A stretch of DNA of 64,000 nucleotides, from positions 310,001 through 374,000 of the forward strand of contig NZ_FMHU01000002.1 in NCBI RefSeq assembly GCF_900091415.1. The letters run 5' to 3'. Positions within the stretch are counted from its first letter, which is position 1; every line of letters begins with the position of its first letter. Shown here one piece after another: positions 1 to 8,991 of the stretch. Origin of the DNA: Micromonospora inyonensis. Its GTDB lineage: Bacteria > Actinomycetota > Actinomycetes > Mycobacteriales > Micromonosporaceae. The translations under genes and the position numbers were made by a program. The notes below the pieces were generated by a model. That model was not told the DNA's origin. It did not search any database and saw nothing but the letters and a program-made list of their open reading frames with translations.

Positions 1-1109
1 TCGCCGAGAACGCGGCGAAGCACGACCGGGACCTCAGCTTCCCGCACGAGAACATGGCCGAGCTGGTCCGCACCGGCTACACCGCGATGACCGTGCCGCC
101 GGAGTTCGGCGGGGCGGGGGCGAGCCTCGCCGAGCTGTGCGAGGCGCAGCAGGTCCTCGCCGGCGGCTGCGCGTCGACCGCGTTCGCGGTCAACATGCAC
201 GTCCACGGTCTCGCCATGATCGCCCGTCTCGGCGGGCCGAGCGCGGAGTGGGCCTGCAAGGCGGTGCTCGACGGCGCGGTGATCTCCGGCGGCTTCAGCG
301 AGCCGGGCGTGGGCGGCAACTGGTGGCACCCGACCACCCGGGCCGAGGAGGTGGCGGGCGGCTACGTCCTCAACGGCCGGAAGGGCTTCTTCACCGGCTT
401 CCCGGGCGCGACGCACCTCTTCCTCTCCGCCGCCACCATCGACGACCGCGGCCTGCCGCAGCCGATGGCCTTCCTGATCCCCAAGCCGGAGAAGGGCGTC
501 CGGGTCACCGCCGAGTGGGACGCGGCGGGCATGCGCGCCACGGGCAGCCACTCGCTGGCGCTGGAGGACCTTCTCATCGACGAGAGGTGGATGGTGGGGG
601 AGCGCGGCAACCTGCCGATGCTGTTCATGATGGGCGTGCACTGGGCCTGGTGCAGCTTCGCGTCCTGCTTCGTCGGCATCGCCCGCGCGGCCCTGGACCA
701 CGTGGTGCGGACCCAGCAGCAGCGGGTGATCAGCGTGATCGGTAAGCCGAACGCGCACCTGCCCGGCATCCAGTTCAAGGTCGCCGAGATGGCCGCCAAG
801 GTCGCCGCCGCGCGGGCGCACCTGGAGGCCGCGATCCACGCCGAGCACGACGACGTGGACCCGCTGCGGCACTACATCGACATGAGCGTCATGAAGACCA
901 CCGTCACCCGGCTCGCACACGAGGTGGTCACCCTCGGCATGCAGGTGCAGGGCGGTTCCGGCCTGGCCTCCAGCGACCCGCTCCAGCGCATGTACCGGGA
1001 CGTCGTCGCCGGTCTGCTGGTGCCGCCAGCCACCGACGTCGTCGGAGAGTGGGCCGGCAAGCTCGCCCTGGACGTGCCGATCTTCGCCGAGCCGCGCTGG
1101 GTCGGGTGA
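1..1109 (+). CDS. Acyl-CoA dehydrogenase family protein (5' end outside window)
   Basis: The reading frame is open from base 3 to the stop at 1109 and has no start inside the window, so the N-terminus is missing; an internal ATG at 54 is not a credible start because coding continues upstream. The order is that of a flavin-dependent acyl-CoA dehydrogenase: a helical part ending in PPEFGGAGAS, a beta domain with the substrate/flavin loop GGFSEPGVGGNW and the strand-turn AGMRATGSHSL, then a C-terminal helical bundle ending in MQVQGGSGL and a PPATDVV tail. Such enzymes oxidise acyl thioesters or hydroxylate with reduced flavin; which applies here cannot be read from the sequence. It is the first visible gene of a tightly packed operon running to 10506, so it probably tailors that pathway's product. 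Confidence 0.85.
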   Translation, partial: AENAAKHDRDLSFPHENMAELVRTGYTAMTVPPEFGGAGASLAELCEAQQVLAGGCASTAFAVNMHVHGLAMIARLGGPSAEWACKAVLDGAVISGGFSEPGVGGNWWHPTTRAEEVAGGYVLNGRKGFFTGFPGATHLFLSAATIDDRGLPQPMAFLIPKPEKGVRVTAEWDAAGMRATGSHSLALEDLLIDERWMVGERGNLPMLFMMGVHWAWCSFASCFVGIARAALDHVVRTQQQRVISVIGKPNAHLPGIQFKVAEMAAKVAAARAHLEAAIHAEHDDVDPLRHYIDMSVMKTTVTRLAHEVVTLGMQVQGGSGLASSDPLQRMYRDVVAGLLVPPATDVVGEWAGKLALDVPIFAEPRWVG

Positions 1110-1144
1110 GCCGGATGACCACGACGACCAACGAGGGGACCGCA

Positions 1145-1819
1145 ATGTCGAGCGCGGGTGTGGGCGTGGCCGCCGACCTGGCCGTGGACTTCGAGAAGCG
1201 CCGGGCCGGCCGGGTGGACGCCGGTGACCTGGTCACCGAGAACCTGGCCGCCCTGGCCGCCGCCGGCGTCACCGCCGCGACGGTCACCGACGGCGTGCAG
1301 CGGCGGCAGGTGCTGCGGACCGTGGCCGCCGGCTGCGGGGCGACCGCCTTCGCCCTGGGCGCGGCGTTGGCCGCCGGCCGGGCCGAGGCGGTGCTGCACC
1401 ACGCCGCCGTCCAGCTCGGCCTGGCCGAACGGGCGTACGCGGTGGCCGTCGAGCGGGTCCGGCAGGCCGGCAACGTCGCCCGGCAGCCCGGCCCGCAGTT
1501 CGCGGTGGCCCGGATGCGCGGGTCGCTGGACACCATGACCGCGCTGCTGGACCGGCAGGCCGGTCGGGCCGTCGGTGGGGACGCCGCCGCGCTGGCCGAG
1601 GCGTGCACCGCCGGGCTGTTCCTGGCCGCCGAGGCCGAGGCCGTGGTCTCCGCCGCGTACGACCTGGTCGCCGACGACGCCGAGGGCGCGACGCGGATCG
1701 GCCAGCTCTGGCACGACCTGAAGGCCAGCCCGGCCCCGGTCCCCGGGGCGCTCGCCCGGGAACTGGTCGGCAAGGCCGCCTTCGGCATCGACCCGGACGA
1801 GACCCCGAGGTGGGTGTGA
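1145..1819 (+). CDS. Acyl-CoA dehydrogenase-like helical protein lacking the flavin domain
   Basis: A 224-residue, Ala-rich, almost wholly helical protein. Start chosen at ATG 1145, preceded at good distance by GAGGGG; an in-frame ATG at 1115 is possible but has a weaker ribosome site. The central part (from about residue 55) resembles the C-terminal helical bundle of acyl-CoA dehydrogenases, with an ATAFALGAALAAGRAE-type first helix and a QFAVARMRGSL helix. The N-terminal and beta domains that bind FAD are absent, so it could be a non-catalytic partner of the preceding dehydrogenase. Its stop overlaps the start of the next gene by one base (TGATG), so the two are translationally coupled. Family assignment is by general resemblance only; hypothetical protein is the alternative. 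Confidence 0.55.
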   Translation: MSSAGVGVAADLAVDFEKRRAGRVDAGDLVTENLAALAAAGVTAATVTDGVQRRQVLRTVAAGCGATAFALGAALAAGRAEAVLHHAAVQLGLAERAYAVAVERVRQAGNVARQPGPQFAVARMRGSLDTMTALLDRQAGRAVGGDAAALAEACTAGLFLAAEAEAVVSAAYDLVADDAEGATRIGQLWHDLKASPAPVPGALARELVGKAAFGIDPDETPRWV

Positions 1820-2610
1820 TGGCGGGAAACGACCGGCACCTGGCCGCGCTCGACCCGAACGCGGTCGCCATCGACAACGAGTACTACCACGAGGTCGGCG
1901 ACTCCTGGTGGGACGCGACCGGCCCGCTGCGCGCCCTGCACGACATGAACCCGGCCCGGGTGGCCTACTTCGACGCCACCGCCCGGGGGGCGTTCGGTGA
2001 GGACCGCTCGCGGGTGCGGGTGCTCGACATCGGCTGCGGCGGCGGGCTGGTCTCCGAGCGGATGGCCGCGCTGGGCTACCAGGTCACCGGCGTCGACCTG
2101 TCCGCCGGCTCGATCGAGACCGCCCGCCGGCACGCCGCGTCGAGCGGCGTGACCGTCGACTACCAGGTCGGCTCGGCGTACGAGCTGCCGAAGCCCGACG
2201 GCGCGGTCGACCTGGTGGTCATCTCGGACGTGTTGGAGCACCTGCACGACCTGCCCGGCGCGGTGGCCGAGATCGCCCGGGTGCTGCGTCCCGGCGGGAT
2301 CGTCGTCTTCGACACGATCAACCGCACGGTGGCGAGCTACCTGAAGGCGATCGTGCTCTCCGAGAAGATTCTCAAGATCATTTACCCGGGTACGCACAAC
2401 TGGAAGATGTTCATCCGCCCGGACGAGCTGCGCGCGGTCTTCGCCCAGCACGGGTTGACCCTCACCGAGACCAAGGGCCTCGAACCCGTGGCGCTGCCGC
2501 ACAAGCTCGTCCCCGCCACGCTGCGCGGCCGGGCGGTCGGTCCCTTCCACCTCACCCCGTCCACCGCCGTGAGCTACATCGGCCAGGCCGTCAAGTCCCA
2601 GGAGAGCTGA
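1819..2610 (+). CDS. Class I SAM-dependent methyltransferase, UbiG-like
   Basis: 263 residues. Motif I is LDIGCGGGLVSERMAALG (about residues 73-90), followed by the acidic loop VTGVDLSAGSIETA and the post-motif stretch VLEHLHDL...VLRPGGIVVFDT. The opening NEYYHEVGDSWWD and the tail with HNWKMFIRPDEL and GRAVGPFHLTPS are typical of 3-demethylubiquinone 3-O-methyltransferase (UbiG/Coq3) relatives, which methylate a phenolic hydroxyl. Actinomycetes make menaquinone, so in this operon the likely substrate is a hydroxyl of the aromatic product of the neighbouring type III polyketide synthase. The start at 1819 shares a base with the upstream stop and matches the N-terminus of the family. Confidence 0.85.
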   Translation: MAGNDRHLAALDPNAVAIDNEYYHEVGDSWWDATGPLRALHDMNPARVAYFDATARGAFGEDRSRVRVLDIGCGGGLVSERMAALGYQVTGVDLSAGSIETARRHAASSGVTVDYQVGSAYELPKPDGAVDLVVISDVLEHLHDLPGAVAEIARVLRPGGIVVFDTINRTVASYLKAIVLSEKILKIIYPGTHNWKMFIRPDELRAVFAQHGLTLTETKGLEPVALPHKLVPATLRGRAVGPFHLTPSTAVSYIGQAVKSQES

Positions 2611-2613
2611 CAC

Positions 2614-3090
2614 ATGGTTTGGATCAGGACCAAGACCAAGCGCGACACGGTCATCCGCACCAGCCGCGACGAGCTGCGCAAGGTGATGCTCGACATCGTC
2701 GGCACCGGCCGGCTGATGCCGGGCGTGGAGGAGCTGTCCCAGGTCGGCGACGACCTCTACCACTACCGGCTCGCCGAGGTCTCCAACGGGGTCGTCCGGT
2801 TCACCCCGGAGTACACCGCCCGGTTCGACACCTCCGACCCGGACGCCATCACCTGGGAGCCGGTGGGCGAGTCCAACTTCCGTTCCTGGGGCACGTTCCG
2901 GATCACCGATGGCCCGACCCCGCAGGAGCAGGTGCTGGAGATCGACACCCGCTCCGAGGCGTCCGTCGACGTCGCGCGGGTGGTGGTCGTGCTGATCGAG
3001 CCGTTCGCACAGAAGGAGAGCGACGAGGTGACCGGCGGCTTCGTGAAGGCGATTCGCGAGGCGGTGGAGTCGGGGAGCGTGTCCGGATGA
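2614..3090 (+). CDS. SRPBCC (START-like) family protein, possible aromatase/cyclase or carrier
   Basis: 158 residues, ATG at 2614 with a GGAGAG ribosome site inside the end of the previous gene. The alternation of strands around an N-terminal helix (RDELRKVMLDIVGTGRLMPGVEEL) and the ending of one long amphipathic helix (ALIEPFAQKE...GGFVKAIREAVES) fit the helix-grip SRPBCC fold. In polyketide clusters this fold is found in aromatases/cyclases and hydrophobic-ligand binders; here it sits directly before a type III polyketide synthase, its stop overlapping that start as ATGA. A role in guiding ring closure or holding a hydrophobic intermediate is inference from position. Confidence 0.65.
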   Translation: MVWIRTKTKRDTVIRTSRDELRKVMLDIVGTGRLMPGVEELSQVGDDLYHYRLAEVSNGVVRFTPEYTARFDTSDPDAITWEPVGESNFRSWGTFRITDGPTPQEQVLEIDTRSEASVDVARVVVVLIEPFAQKESDEVTGGFVKAIREAVESGSVSG

Positions 3091-4163
3091 TCACGGCGAC
3101 GGAGCCGATACGGCCGGCGCGGATCGTCGGCCTGCGCACCGCGCAGGCCGGCCCGGCCATCTCCCAGCGGGAGATGTTCGACTCCTTCTACAAGGGCCTC
3201 TACGTCGACGTCCCGGACGCCGAGAAGCTCTTCATGAGCACCCAGGTCAACCAGCGCCGGCTGCTCTGGCCGCCGAAGGCCCACTACGGCGACGGCTGGC
3301 CCGGCATGCAGGCCCGGATCGAGGCGTGGGAGCAGGGCGTCCTGGCCATGGGGCGGGAGACCGTCGGCGGGGTGCTCGACGGCGTCGAGGCCGACCGGGT
3401 GGGCAGCTTCACCTTCGTCAGCTGCACCGGCTACGCCGGCCCGACCCCGGAGATGCTGCTGGCCAAGGAGTTCGGCCTGCGGAAGAACCTGCGCCGGACC
3501 TTCGTCGGCCACATGGGCTGCTACGCGGCCTTCAACGGTCTGAAGGTCGCCCTGGACTCCCTCGCCGGCCGTCCCGACCAGCTCGCCCTGGTCACCTGCG
3601 CCGAGGTCTGCTCGGTGCACCTGCGTCCCGAGGCGACCAAGGAGCAGGTCGTGGTCACCGGCCTCTTCGGCGACGCCACCGCCACCCTGCTGCTGGAGGC
3701 GGTGCAGGGCGACGTCGACGCGGTCGAGGGGCCGGTGGTCCTCGGCACGCACACCGAGACCCACCCGGAGACCTCGGCGGCGATGACCTGGAAGGTCATG
3801 GACGACGCGTTCCGGATGACGCTCTCGCCGTACGTGCCGCTCTACCTCGCCGAGACGATCCGGCCGTTCGTCGGGCGGCTCCTGGAACCGCACGGCCTCG
3901 AGGTCGGCGACGTCACGCACTGGGGCATCCACCCCGGCGGTCCGAAGATCATCGACTTCGTCGGCGACCGGCTGGAACTTCCGGTCGCGGCGCTGCGTCC
4001 GTCGCTGGAGATCCTCAACTCCTGGGGCAACTGCTCCTCACCGACGGTGCTGCTGATCCTCGAACAGATCCTGCGCACCTCCCGCCCGAAGCCGGGGGAG
4101 TACGGCGTCCTGATGGCCTTCGGACCCGGTCTGACCATGGAATCCGCCCTGGTCCGCTTCTGA
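3087..4163 (+). CDS. Type III polyketide synthase (chalcone/alkylresorcinol synthase superfamily)
   Basis: 358 residues. The Cys-His-Asn triad is visible: Cys145 in GHMGCYAAFNG, His282 in HWGIHPGGPKI and Asn315 in NSWGNCSSP; the C-terminal FGPGLTMESALVRF is the family's signature loop. These homodimers extend an acyl-CoA starter with malonyl-CoA without a carrier protein and cyclise it to resorcinols, pyrones or naphthols. The GHMGCYAA context is closer to bacterial alkylresorcinol/alkylpyrone synthases than to RppA-type tetrahydroxynaphthalene synthases, though that judgement is by eye. Start ATG 3087 overlaps the previous stop by four bases. It is the core scaffold-forming enzyme of the 1-10506 operon; starter and ring type are unknown. 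Confidence 0.85.
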   Translation: MITATEPIRPARIVGLRTAQAGPAISQREMFDSFYKGLYVDVPDAEKLFMSTQVNQRRLLWPPKAHYGDGWPGMQARIEAWEQGVLAMGRETVGGVLDGVEADRVGSFTFVSCTGYAGPTPEMLLAKEFGLRKNLRRTFVGHMGCYAAFNGLKVALDSLAGRPDQLALVTCAEVCSVHLRPEATKEQVVVTGLFGDATATLLLEAVQGDVDAVEGPVVLGTHTETHPETSAAMTWKVMDDAFRMTLSPYVPLYLAETIRPFVGRLLEPHGLEVGDVTHWGIHPGGPKIIDFVGDRLELPVAALRPSLEILNSWGNCSSPTVLLILEQILRTSRPKPGEYGVLMAFGPGLTMESALVRF

Positions 4164-4222
4164 CGGCCCGGTCCGTCCGACCCCGCCAGCCCACCGAGAA
4201 ACCCGAGAAACGGAGCCGGCCC

Positions 4223-5692
4223 ATGGCCACCCCCAACCCGACCGAGAACCTGGTCGCCGACCTGCTCACCCAGTCCTGGGTGATCGACATGTTCACCGAG
4301 ATCGGGGAGCGTCAGCGCCAGTCGATCGAGGTCTCCGGCCAGGTCCGGGAGCGCGCCGCGTCCAACCACGTCTTCTGGCCGTTCCACGCCCCGCAGTTCC
4401 CGCTGGTCGTCGCCGAGGCGGCCGGCAGCCGGATCACCGACATCGACGGCAACACGTACCTCGACTCGCATCTGGGCTTCGGCGCGCAGGCGCTGTTCGG
4501 GCACAATCCGCCGGCCGTGGTCGAGCACGTCCGGGAGCACCTGGGCCGCTCCACCGGCAACGGTTACCTCAACCTGACCGAGCTGCAACTGGTCGACCTG
4601 CTCGAGGACATGCTGCCGCACTGCCAGAAGTTCGCCTTCCTCAACTCCGGCACCGACGCCACCAACGCGGCGATCCGGCTCTGCCGGGCGCACACCGGCC
4701 GCCGGCTGGTGGCCAAGTTCGAGGGCGCCCTGCACGGTGTGCACGACCTGGCCGCGCACAACACGGCTTTCTGGTACCACGGTCACCCGACGCAGCCCTT
4801 CCCCGAGGTCACCGAGGACGGCATCGCGCCCATGCCGGCGCTCACCGGCGTCGCCCCGGCGGATCGGACCGAACTGCTGATCCTGCCCAACGACACCGCC
4901 GCCGCGCTGGCCCTGATCGAGAAGCACCGCGACGAGCTGGCCTGCGTGCTCGGCGAGGCGGTCTCCTCGTCGTTCCCGTACGCCGAGCACACCGTCCCGC
5001 TGATCAAGGCGGTCGCGGAGCGCTGCCGGACCCTCCGGGTGCCGTTCGTCCTCGACGAGGTGCTCACCGGCTTCCGCTACGGGCTCTCCGGCGCCGCCGG
5101 TCACTTCGACATCCCGGCCGACCTGTACTGCTACGGCAAGGTGGTCACCGGACTCGGCCTGCCGCTGTCCATCGTGGCGGGTCGCGCCGACATCATCGAC
5201 AACATGCAGACCACCGGTCTGCCCCTGACCGACCTCGGCCGCAAGACCTGCGTGCAGACCACCCACGCCGGCAACCACCTCTCGCTGGCCGCCTCGTTCG
5301 CCTCGCTGAGTATGCTCCGCGACGCCGGACCGGCCTACTACGAGCGGACCCGGGCCAAGGTCGCCACCGTGCAGAACCGGCTTGCCGAGTTCCGTACCGA
5401 GACCGGCATCCCGCTGCGGCTGCTCGGCTTCGGCGACTTCATCGGCTCGTTCGGCTTCGTCGCCGGCGAGTCGTACGACGACTACCGGGAGTTCGCCGCC
5501 TCGGTGAACCCGATCGGCCTGTTCCTGCTGACCCTGATGCTGCGGCAGCGCGGCATCTACACGCTCAGCCTGCCGATGTTCTTCACCGGTGACGCGCACA
5601 GCGACGCGGACGTGGAGGAACTGCTCGCCGCCGTCCTCGACTCTGCCCGGGAGCTGGACAAGCACGGATTCCCGTTCGTGCTCCCGGCCTGA
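4223..5692 (+). CDS. Class III PLP-dependent aminotransferase, first of a tandem pair
   Basis: 489 residues, fold type I. Visible marks are DVDGNTYLD-type N-terminal strand (DIDGNTYLDSHLG), the phosphate-binding NSGTDATNAA, the Asp that holds the pyridine nitrogen in LDEVLTGFRYG, and the Schiff-base lysine Lys306 in YCYGKVVTGLGLPL. The nearest well-known relatives are glutamate-1-semialdehyde aminomutases, but the protein is about 60 residues longer and lies between a type III polyketide synthase and an acyl-AMP ligase, so haem synthesis is unlikely. It probably installs an amine on a keto group of the pathway intermediate. ATG 4223 follows a weak CGGAG. The next gene is a paralogue of similar length. 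Confidence 0.85.
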   Translation: MATPNPTENLVADLLTQSWVIDMFTEIGERQRQSIEVSGQVRERAASNHVFWPFHAPQFPLVVAEAAGSRITDIDGNTYLDSHLGFGAQALFGHNPPAVVEHVREHLGRSTGNGYLNLTELQLVDLLEDMLPHCQKFAFLNSGTDATNAAIRLCRAHTGRRLVAKFEGALHGVHDLAAHNTAFWYHGHPTQPFPEVTEDGIAPMPALTGVAPADRTELLILPNDTAAALALIEKHRDELACVLGEAVSSSFPYAEHTVPLIKAVAERCRTLRVPFVLDEVLTGFRYGLSGAAGHFDIPADLYCYGKVVTGLGLPLSIVAGRADIIDNMQTTGLPLTDLGRKTCVQTTHAGNHLSLAASFASLSMLRDAGPAYYERTRAKVATVQNRLAEFRTETGIPLRLLGFGDFIGSFGFVAGESYDDYREFAASVNPIGLFLLTLMLRQRGIYTLSLPMFFTGDAHSDADVEELLAAVLDSARELDKHGFPFVLPA

Positions 5693-5728
5693 CCACTCAA
5701 CCCCTCGAACACGGATGGGCCAACGCCA

Positions 5729-7207
5729 ATGACGACCAGCGACACCACCCCCGACACCCGCACCCCGGCCGAGATCCTAGCCGATGTCATGAGTCAGCCC
5801 TGGGTGGGCGACCTCTTCGCCGAGCTGACCCAGCGGCAGCAGAACTCCCTGGCGTTGGCCGAACAGGTGCGGGAACACGTGGTCACCAACCACGTGTTCC
5901 TGCCTTTCCACGCCCCGATGTTCCCGCTCGGCGTGGCCGAGGCCCAGGGCAGCCGGCTCACCGACGTCGACGGCAACACCTACATCGACTCCCACCTGGG
6001 CTTCGGCGGGCAGTCGCTGTTCGGCCACAACCCGCCGCAGGTGGTCGAGTTCGTCCGGGAGCAGGCGCTGCGCAGCACCGGCAACGGCTACCTCAACCCG
6101 CTGGAGGGCAAGCTCGGCGAGCTGCTCAAGGAACTCGTCCCGCACTGCGAGAAGTTCGCCCTGCTCAACTCCGGCACCGACGCCATCACCATCGCCACCC
6201 GGCTGGCCCGGGCGTACACCGGCAAGCGCCTGGTCGCCAAGTTCGAGGGCTGCTGGCACGGCACCGGCGACGTGGCCGCCCACAACACCTCGTTCTTCGC
6301 CCACGGCCACCCGAAGGTGAACCCGTTCCCGGAGATCGGCCCGGACGGCATCGAGCCGCTGACCGCCTTCACCGGCGTGCCGCAGCTGGAGATGCTGATC
6401 CTGCCGCACGACGCGGCCGCCGCCAGCAAGCTGGTCGAGAAGTACGCCGACGACCTCGCCTGCGTCATCGCCGACGCCGCCTGCCAGTCCTGGCCGTTCA
6501 CCGACCAGACCATCCCGGAGCTGCGCGAGGTCGCGCACCGCTGCAAGGACCTCGGCGTCCCGTTCATCCTGGACGAGGTGCTCACCGGCTTCCGGTTCGG
6601 CACCGCGGGCGCGGCCGGTCACTTCGACATCCCCGCCGACCTGCACTGCTACGGCAAGGTCGTCTCCGGTCTCGGCCTGCCACTGGCGGCCATCGGCGGC
6701 AAGGCGGAGCTGCTGGAGGTGGCGCACACCTCCGGGATGCCGCTGACCGACATCGGCAGCAAGACCTTCGTGGTCAACACGCACTCCGGCAACCACCTGT
6801 CGATCGCCGCGTCGTACGCCTCGCTGAGCATGCTCCGCGACGCCGGACCGGCCTTCTACGAGCGGACCGAGGCCAAGGTGGCCCGGGTGCAGTCCCGCCT
6901 GGCGGACTTCCGCGCCGAGACCGGCATCCCGCTGCGGCTGCTCGGATTCGGCGCCTTCGCCGGCACCTTCGGTTTCACCGCCCGGGACTCCTACGACACC
7001 TACCGGGACTTCGGCGCGGCGGCCAACCCGCTCGGCCCGGCCGTGCTCACCCTGATGCTGCGCAAGCGTGGCGTCTACACGCTGAGCATGCCGATGTTCT
7101 ACACCGGCGACGCGCACTCCGACGCCGACGTGGACGCCATCTGCGACGCGGTCATCGACGCGGCCCGGGAGATGGGTCGCAACGACTTCCCGTTCGTCAT
7201 TCCCTGA
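5729..7207 (+). CDS. Class III PLP-dependent aminotransferase, second of a tandem pair
   Basis: 492 residues, co-linear with the preceding aminotransferase over its whole length and identical at most motif positions (NHVF-PFHAP, DGNTYIDSHLGFG, FGHNPP, STGNGYLN, LNSGTDA, LDEVLTGFRFG, and the lysine motif CYGKVVSGLGLPL with Lys310). The pair therefore arose by duplication. Both keep every PLP-contact residue that can be recognised, so loss of function in one copy is not indicated; they may act as a heterodimer or on two keto groups. The 36-base gap between them has no obvious terminator, and the ATG at 5729 has a weak upstream ribosome site. Confidence 0.85.
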   Translation: MTTSDTTPDTRTPAEILADVMSQPWVGDLFAELTQRQQNSLALAEQVREHVVTNHVFLPFHAPMFPLGVAEAQGSRLTDVDGNTYIDSHLGFGGQSLFGHNPPQVVEFVREQALRSTGNGYLNPLEGKLGELLKELVPHCEKFALLNSGTDAITIATRLARAYTGKRLVAKFEGCWHGTGDVAAHNTSFFAHGHPKVNPFPEIGPDGIEPLTAFTGVPQLEMLILPHDAAAASKLVEKYADDLACVIADAACQSWPFTDQTIPELREVAHRCKDLGVPFILDEVLTGFRFGTAGAAGHFDIPADLHCYGKVVSGLGLPLAAIGGKAELLEVAHTSGMPLTDIGSKTFVVNTHSGNHLSIAASYASLSMLRDAGPAFYERTEAKVARVQSRLADFRAETGIPLRLLGFGAFAGTFGFTARDSYDTYRDFGAAANPLGPAVLTLMLRKRGVYTLSMPMFYTGDAHSDADVDAICDAVIDAAREMGRNDFPFVIP

Positions 7208-7233
7208 TCGTTCGCCACCCATCGGAGCCCATC

Positions 7234-8991
7234 ATGAGCATCGACAGCGGCACAGGCACCGACCTCGCGATACACCCCGACCGGCGGGGCTTCACCCCCG
7301 ACCCCGCCGCCGGGCTCGCCCGGCTCACCCCGGCCGGCACGGTGGCCGGCGCGCTCGTGGAACGGGCGCGCCGGCAACCCGACGCCGTCGCCTACTACCT
7401 GCCGGACGAGTCCGAGGCCGACCAGCGGATCACGGTGGCCGGGATGCTCGACCGGGCGCACGCCGCCCGCGCGGCCCTGGCCGCGGCCGGGCTGCGCCGG
7501 GGCGGCCGGGTCTGCCTCTGCCTGGACACCTCCGCCCCACTGCTGGCCGGGCTGTTCGGGGCGCAGCTGCTCGGTGCCGTCCCGTCGGTGCTGGAGCCGC
7601 CGCTGAGCGCCGGCCGCAAGCAGCTCTGGCTGGACCGGGTCCGGCACATCGTGGCGGTCGCGCAGCCGGAGGTGCTGGTCTGCGACGAGGAACTGCGCGA
7701 GGCCACCGTGGAGGCCCTCACCGGCCTGGACGTCACGGTGATCAGCCCGCCGTTCGGCGACGGGGTGGTCGCCGACCCGGTGCTGGAGGCCGGACCGGAG
7801 GAGCCCGCCTTCATCCAGTTCACCTCCGGCACCACCTCGGCGGCGAAGGGCATCGTGCTCAGCCACCGCGCGGTGCTCGCGGCGGCCTCCGCGATCGGCC
7901 TCGGCGGGCCGTTCTACGCCGACGACGTGATGGCGAGCTGGTTGCCGCTGCACCACGACATGGGCATGGTCGGCGCCACCATGACGCCGTTCCTGCTCTC
8001 CCTGCCGTCGGTGCTGATCCGGCCGCTGGCCTTCGGCACCCGGCCGGACCGCTGGCTTCGGCTGATCCACCAGTACCGGGCCACCATCTCGCCCGCGCCG
8101 AACTTCGCGTACCGGCTGGTCGCCGCGCTGGCCCGGAAGGTCGACCTGACCGGGGTGGACCTGAGCTGCTGGCGGGCGGCGTTCAACGGGGCGGAGGTGG
8201 TCGACGGGGCGACGCTGCGCGACTTCCTGGCGGCGACCGCACCGCTCGGCTTCCGCCCGGAGCACCTGCGACCCTGCTACGGCATGGCCGAACTCGGGCT
8301 CGCCGCGACCTTCTCGCCGATCGGCACCGCGCCCCGGACCGAGCCGGTCTCCCGGGCCGCGATGGCCGAGCAGGGCCGGGCGCTGGCCCCGGAGTCGGAG
8401 GAGGACAGCCACCACTACGTCTCCTCCGGCATCCCGGTGCCCGGCACCAAGGTCCGGGTCGCCGACGCCAACCACGTGGACCTGCCCGACCGGCACGTCG
8501 GCCGGGTGCTGGTGGCCAGCGAGTCGATGATGACCGGTTACCTCAACGGCCCCGCCGACCCGCTGCTCGAACTGCGCGACGGCTGGCTGGACACCGGAGA
8601 CCTCGGCTTCCTGCTCGACGGTGAACTCTTCGTCACCGGCCGGAGCAAGGACCTGATCATCCTGGCCGGACGGAACTACCAGCCGCAGACCTTCGAGCGG
8701 GCCGCGGAGACCGCCGACGGGGTCAAGGCCGGCGGGGCGGTGGCGGTCGGCGTACCGGATCCGCGCAGCGGCACCGAGCGGTTGGTGCTGGTGGTGGAGA
8801 GCAGGAACCACCGGGATCCCGAGCGGTCCGCCGGGACCGCCCGGGCCGTCGAGCGCGCGGTCAGCGACCTAACCGGGGTACGTCCCGGACGGGTGGTCGT
8901 GGTCGGCCCCCGTACCCTGCCCAAGACCTCCAGCGGGAAGCTCCAGCGCCCCCAGGTGGCCGGGATGGTGGCCGCCGGATCGCTTCCGTGA
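7234..8991 (+). CDS. AMP-dependent acyl ligase, fatty-acyl-AMP-ligase (FAAL)-like
   Basis: 585 residues, adenylate-forming (ANL) fold. The P-loop is FTSGTTSAAKG, the FAAL/fatty-acid-type SWLPLHHDMGMVG follows, then YGMAELGLA, the hinge-side LDTGDLGFL and ELFVTGRSKDLIILAGRNY, and the C-terminal catalytic lysine in LPKTSSGKLQR. The N-terminal LPDESEADQRITVAGM and the LHHDMG block are characteristic of FAAL proteins, which form acyl-adenylates and pass them to a carrier protein. No carrier protein is encoded in the visible part of the operon, so the acyl group may go to CoA, to a carrier upstream of the window, or directly to an amine. Overlaps the next gene by four bases (GTGA). Confidence 0.85.
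   Translation: MSIDSGTGTDLAIHPDRRGFTPDPAAGLARLTPAGTVAGALVERARRQPDAVAYYLPDESEADQRITVAGMLDRAHAARAALAAAGLRRGGRVCLCLDTSAPLLAGLFGAQLLGAVPSVLEPPLSAGRKQLWLDRVRHIVAVAQPEVLVCDEELREATVEALTGLDVTVISPPFGDGVVADPVLEAGPEEPAFIQFTSGTTSAAKGIVLSHRAVLAAASAIGLGGPFYADDVMASWLPLHHDMGMVGATMTPFLLSLPSVLIRPLAFGTRPDRWLRLIHQYRATISPAPNFAYRLVAALARKVDLTGVDLSCWRAAFNGAEVVDGATLRDFLAATAPLGFRPEHLRPCYGMAELGLAATFSPIGTAPRTEPVSRAAMAEQGRALAPESEEDSHHYVSSGIPVPGTKVRVADANHVDLPDRHVGRVLVASESMMTGYLNGPADPLLELRDGWLDTGDLGFLLDGELFVTGRSKDLIILAGRNYQPQTFERAAETADGVKAGGAVAVGVPDPRSGTERLVLVVESRNHRDPERSAGTARAVERAVSDLTGVRPGRVVVVGPRTLPKTSSGKLQRPQVAGMVAAGSLP

Noticed and set aside
3842..5665. Long minus-strand open frame opposite the type III PKS and first aminotransferase (also 5777-7222 and 7099-8811)
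   Set aside because: The opposite strand encodes clear enzymes; the minus translations are His/Arg/Gly/Val-rich mirror products of high-GC codon bias without domains.
4223..7207. Reading the aminotransferases as HemL (glutamate-1-semialdehyde aminomutase)
   Set aside because: Two longer copies within a polyketide operon, without other haem genes, make a haem role unlikely.
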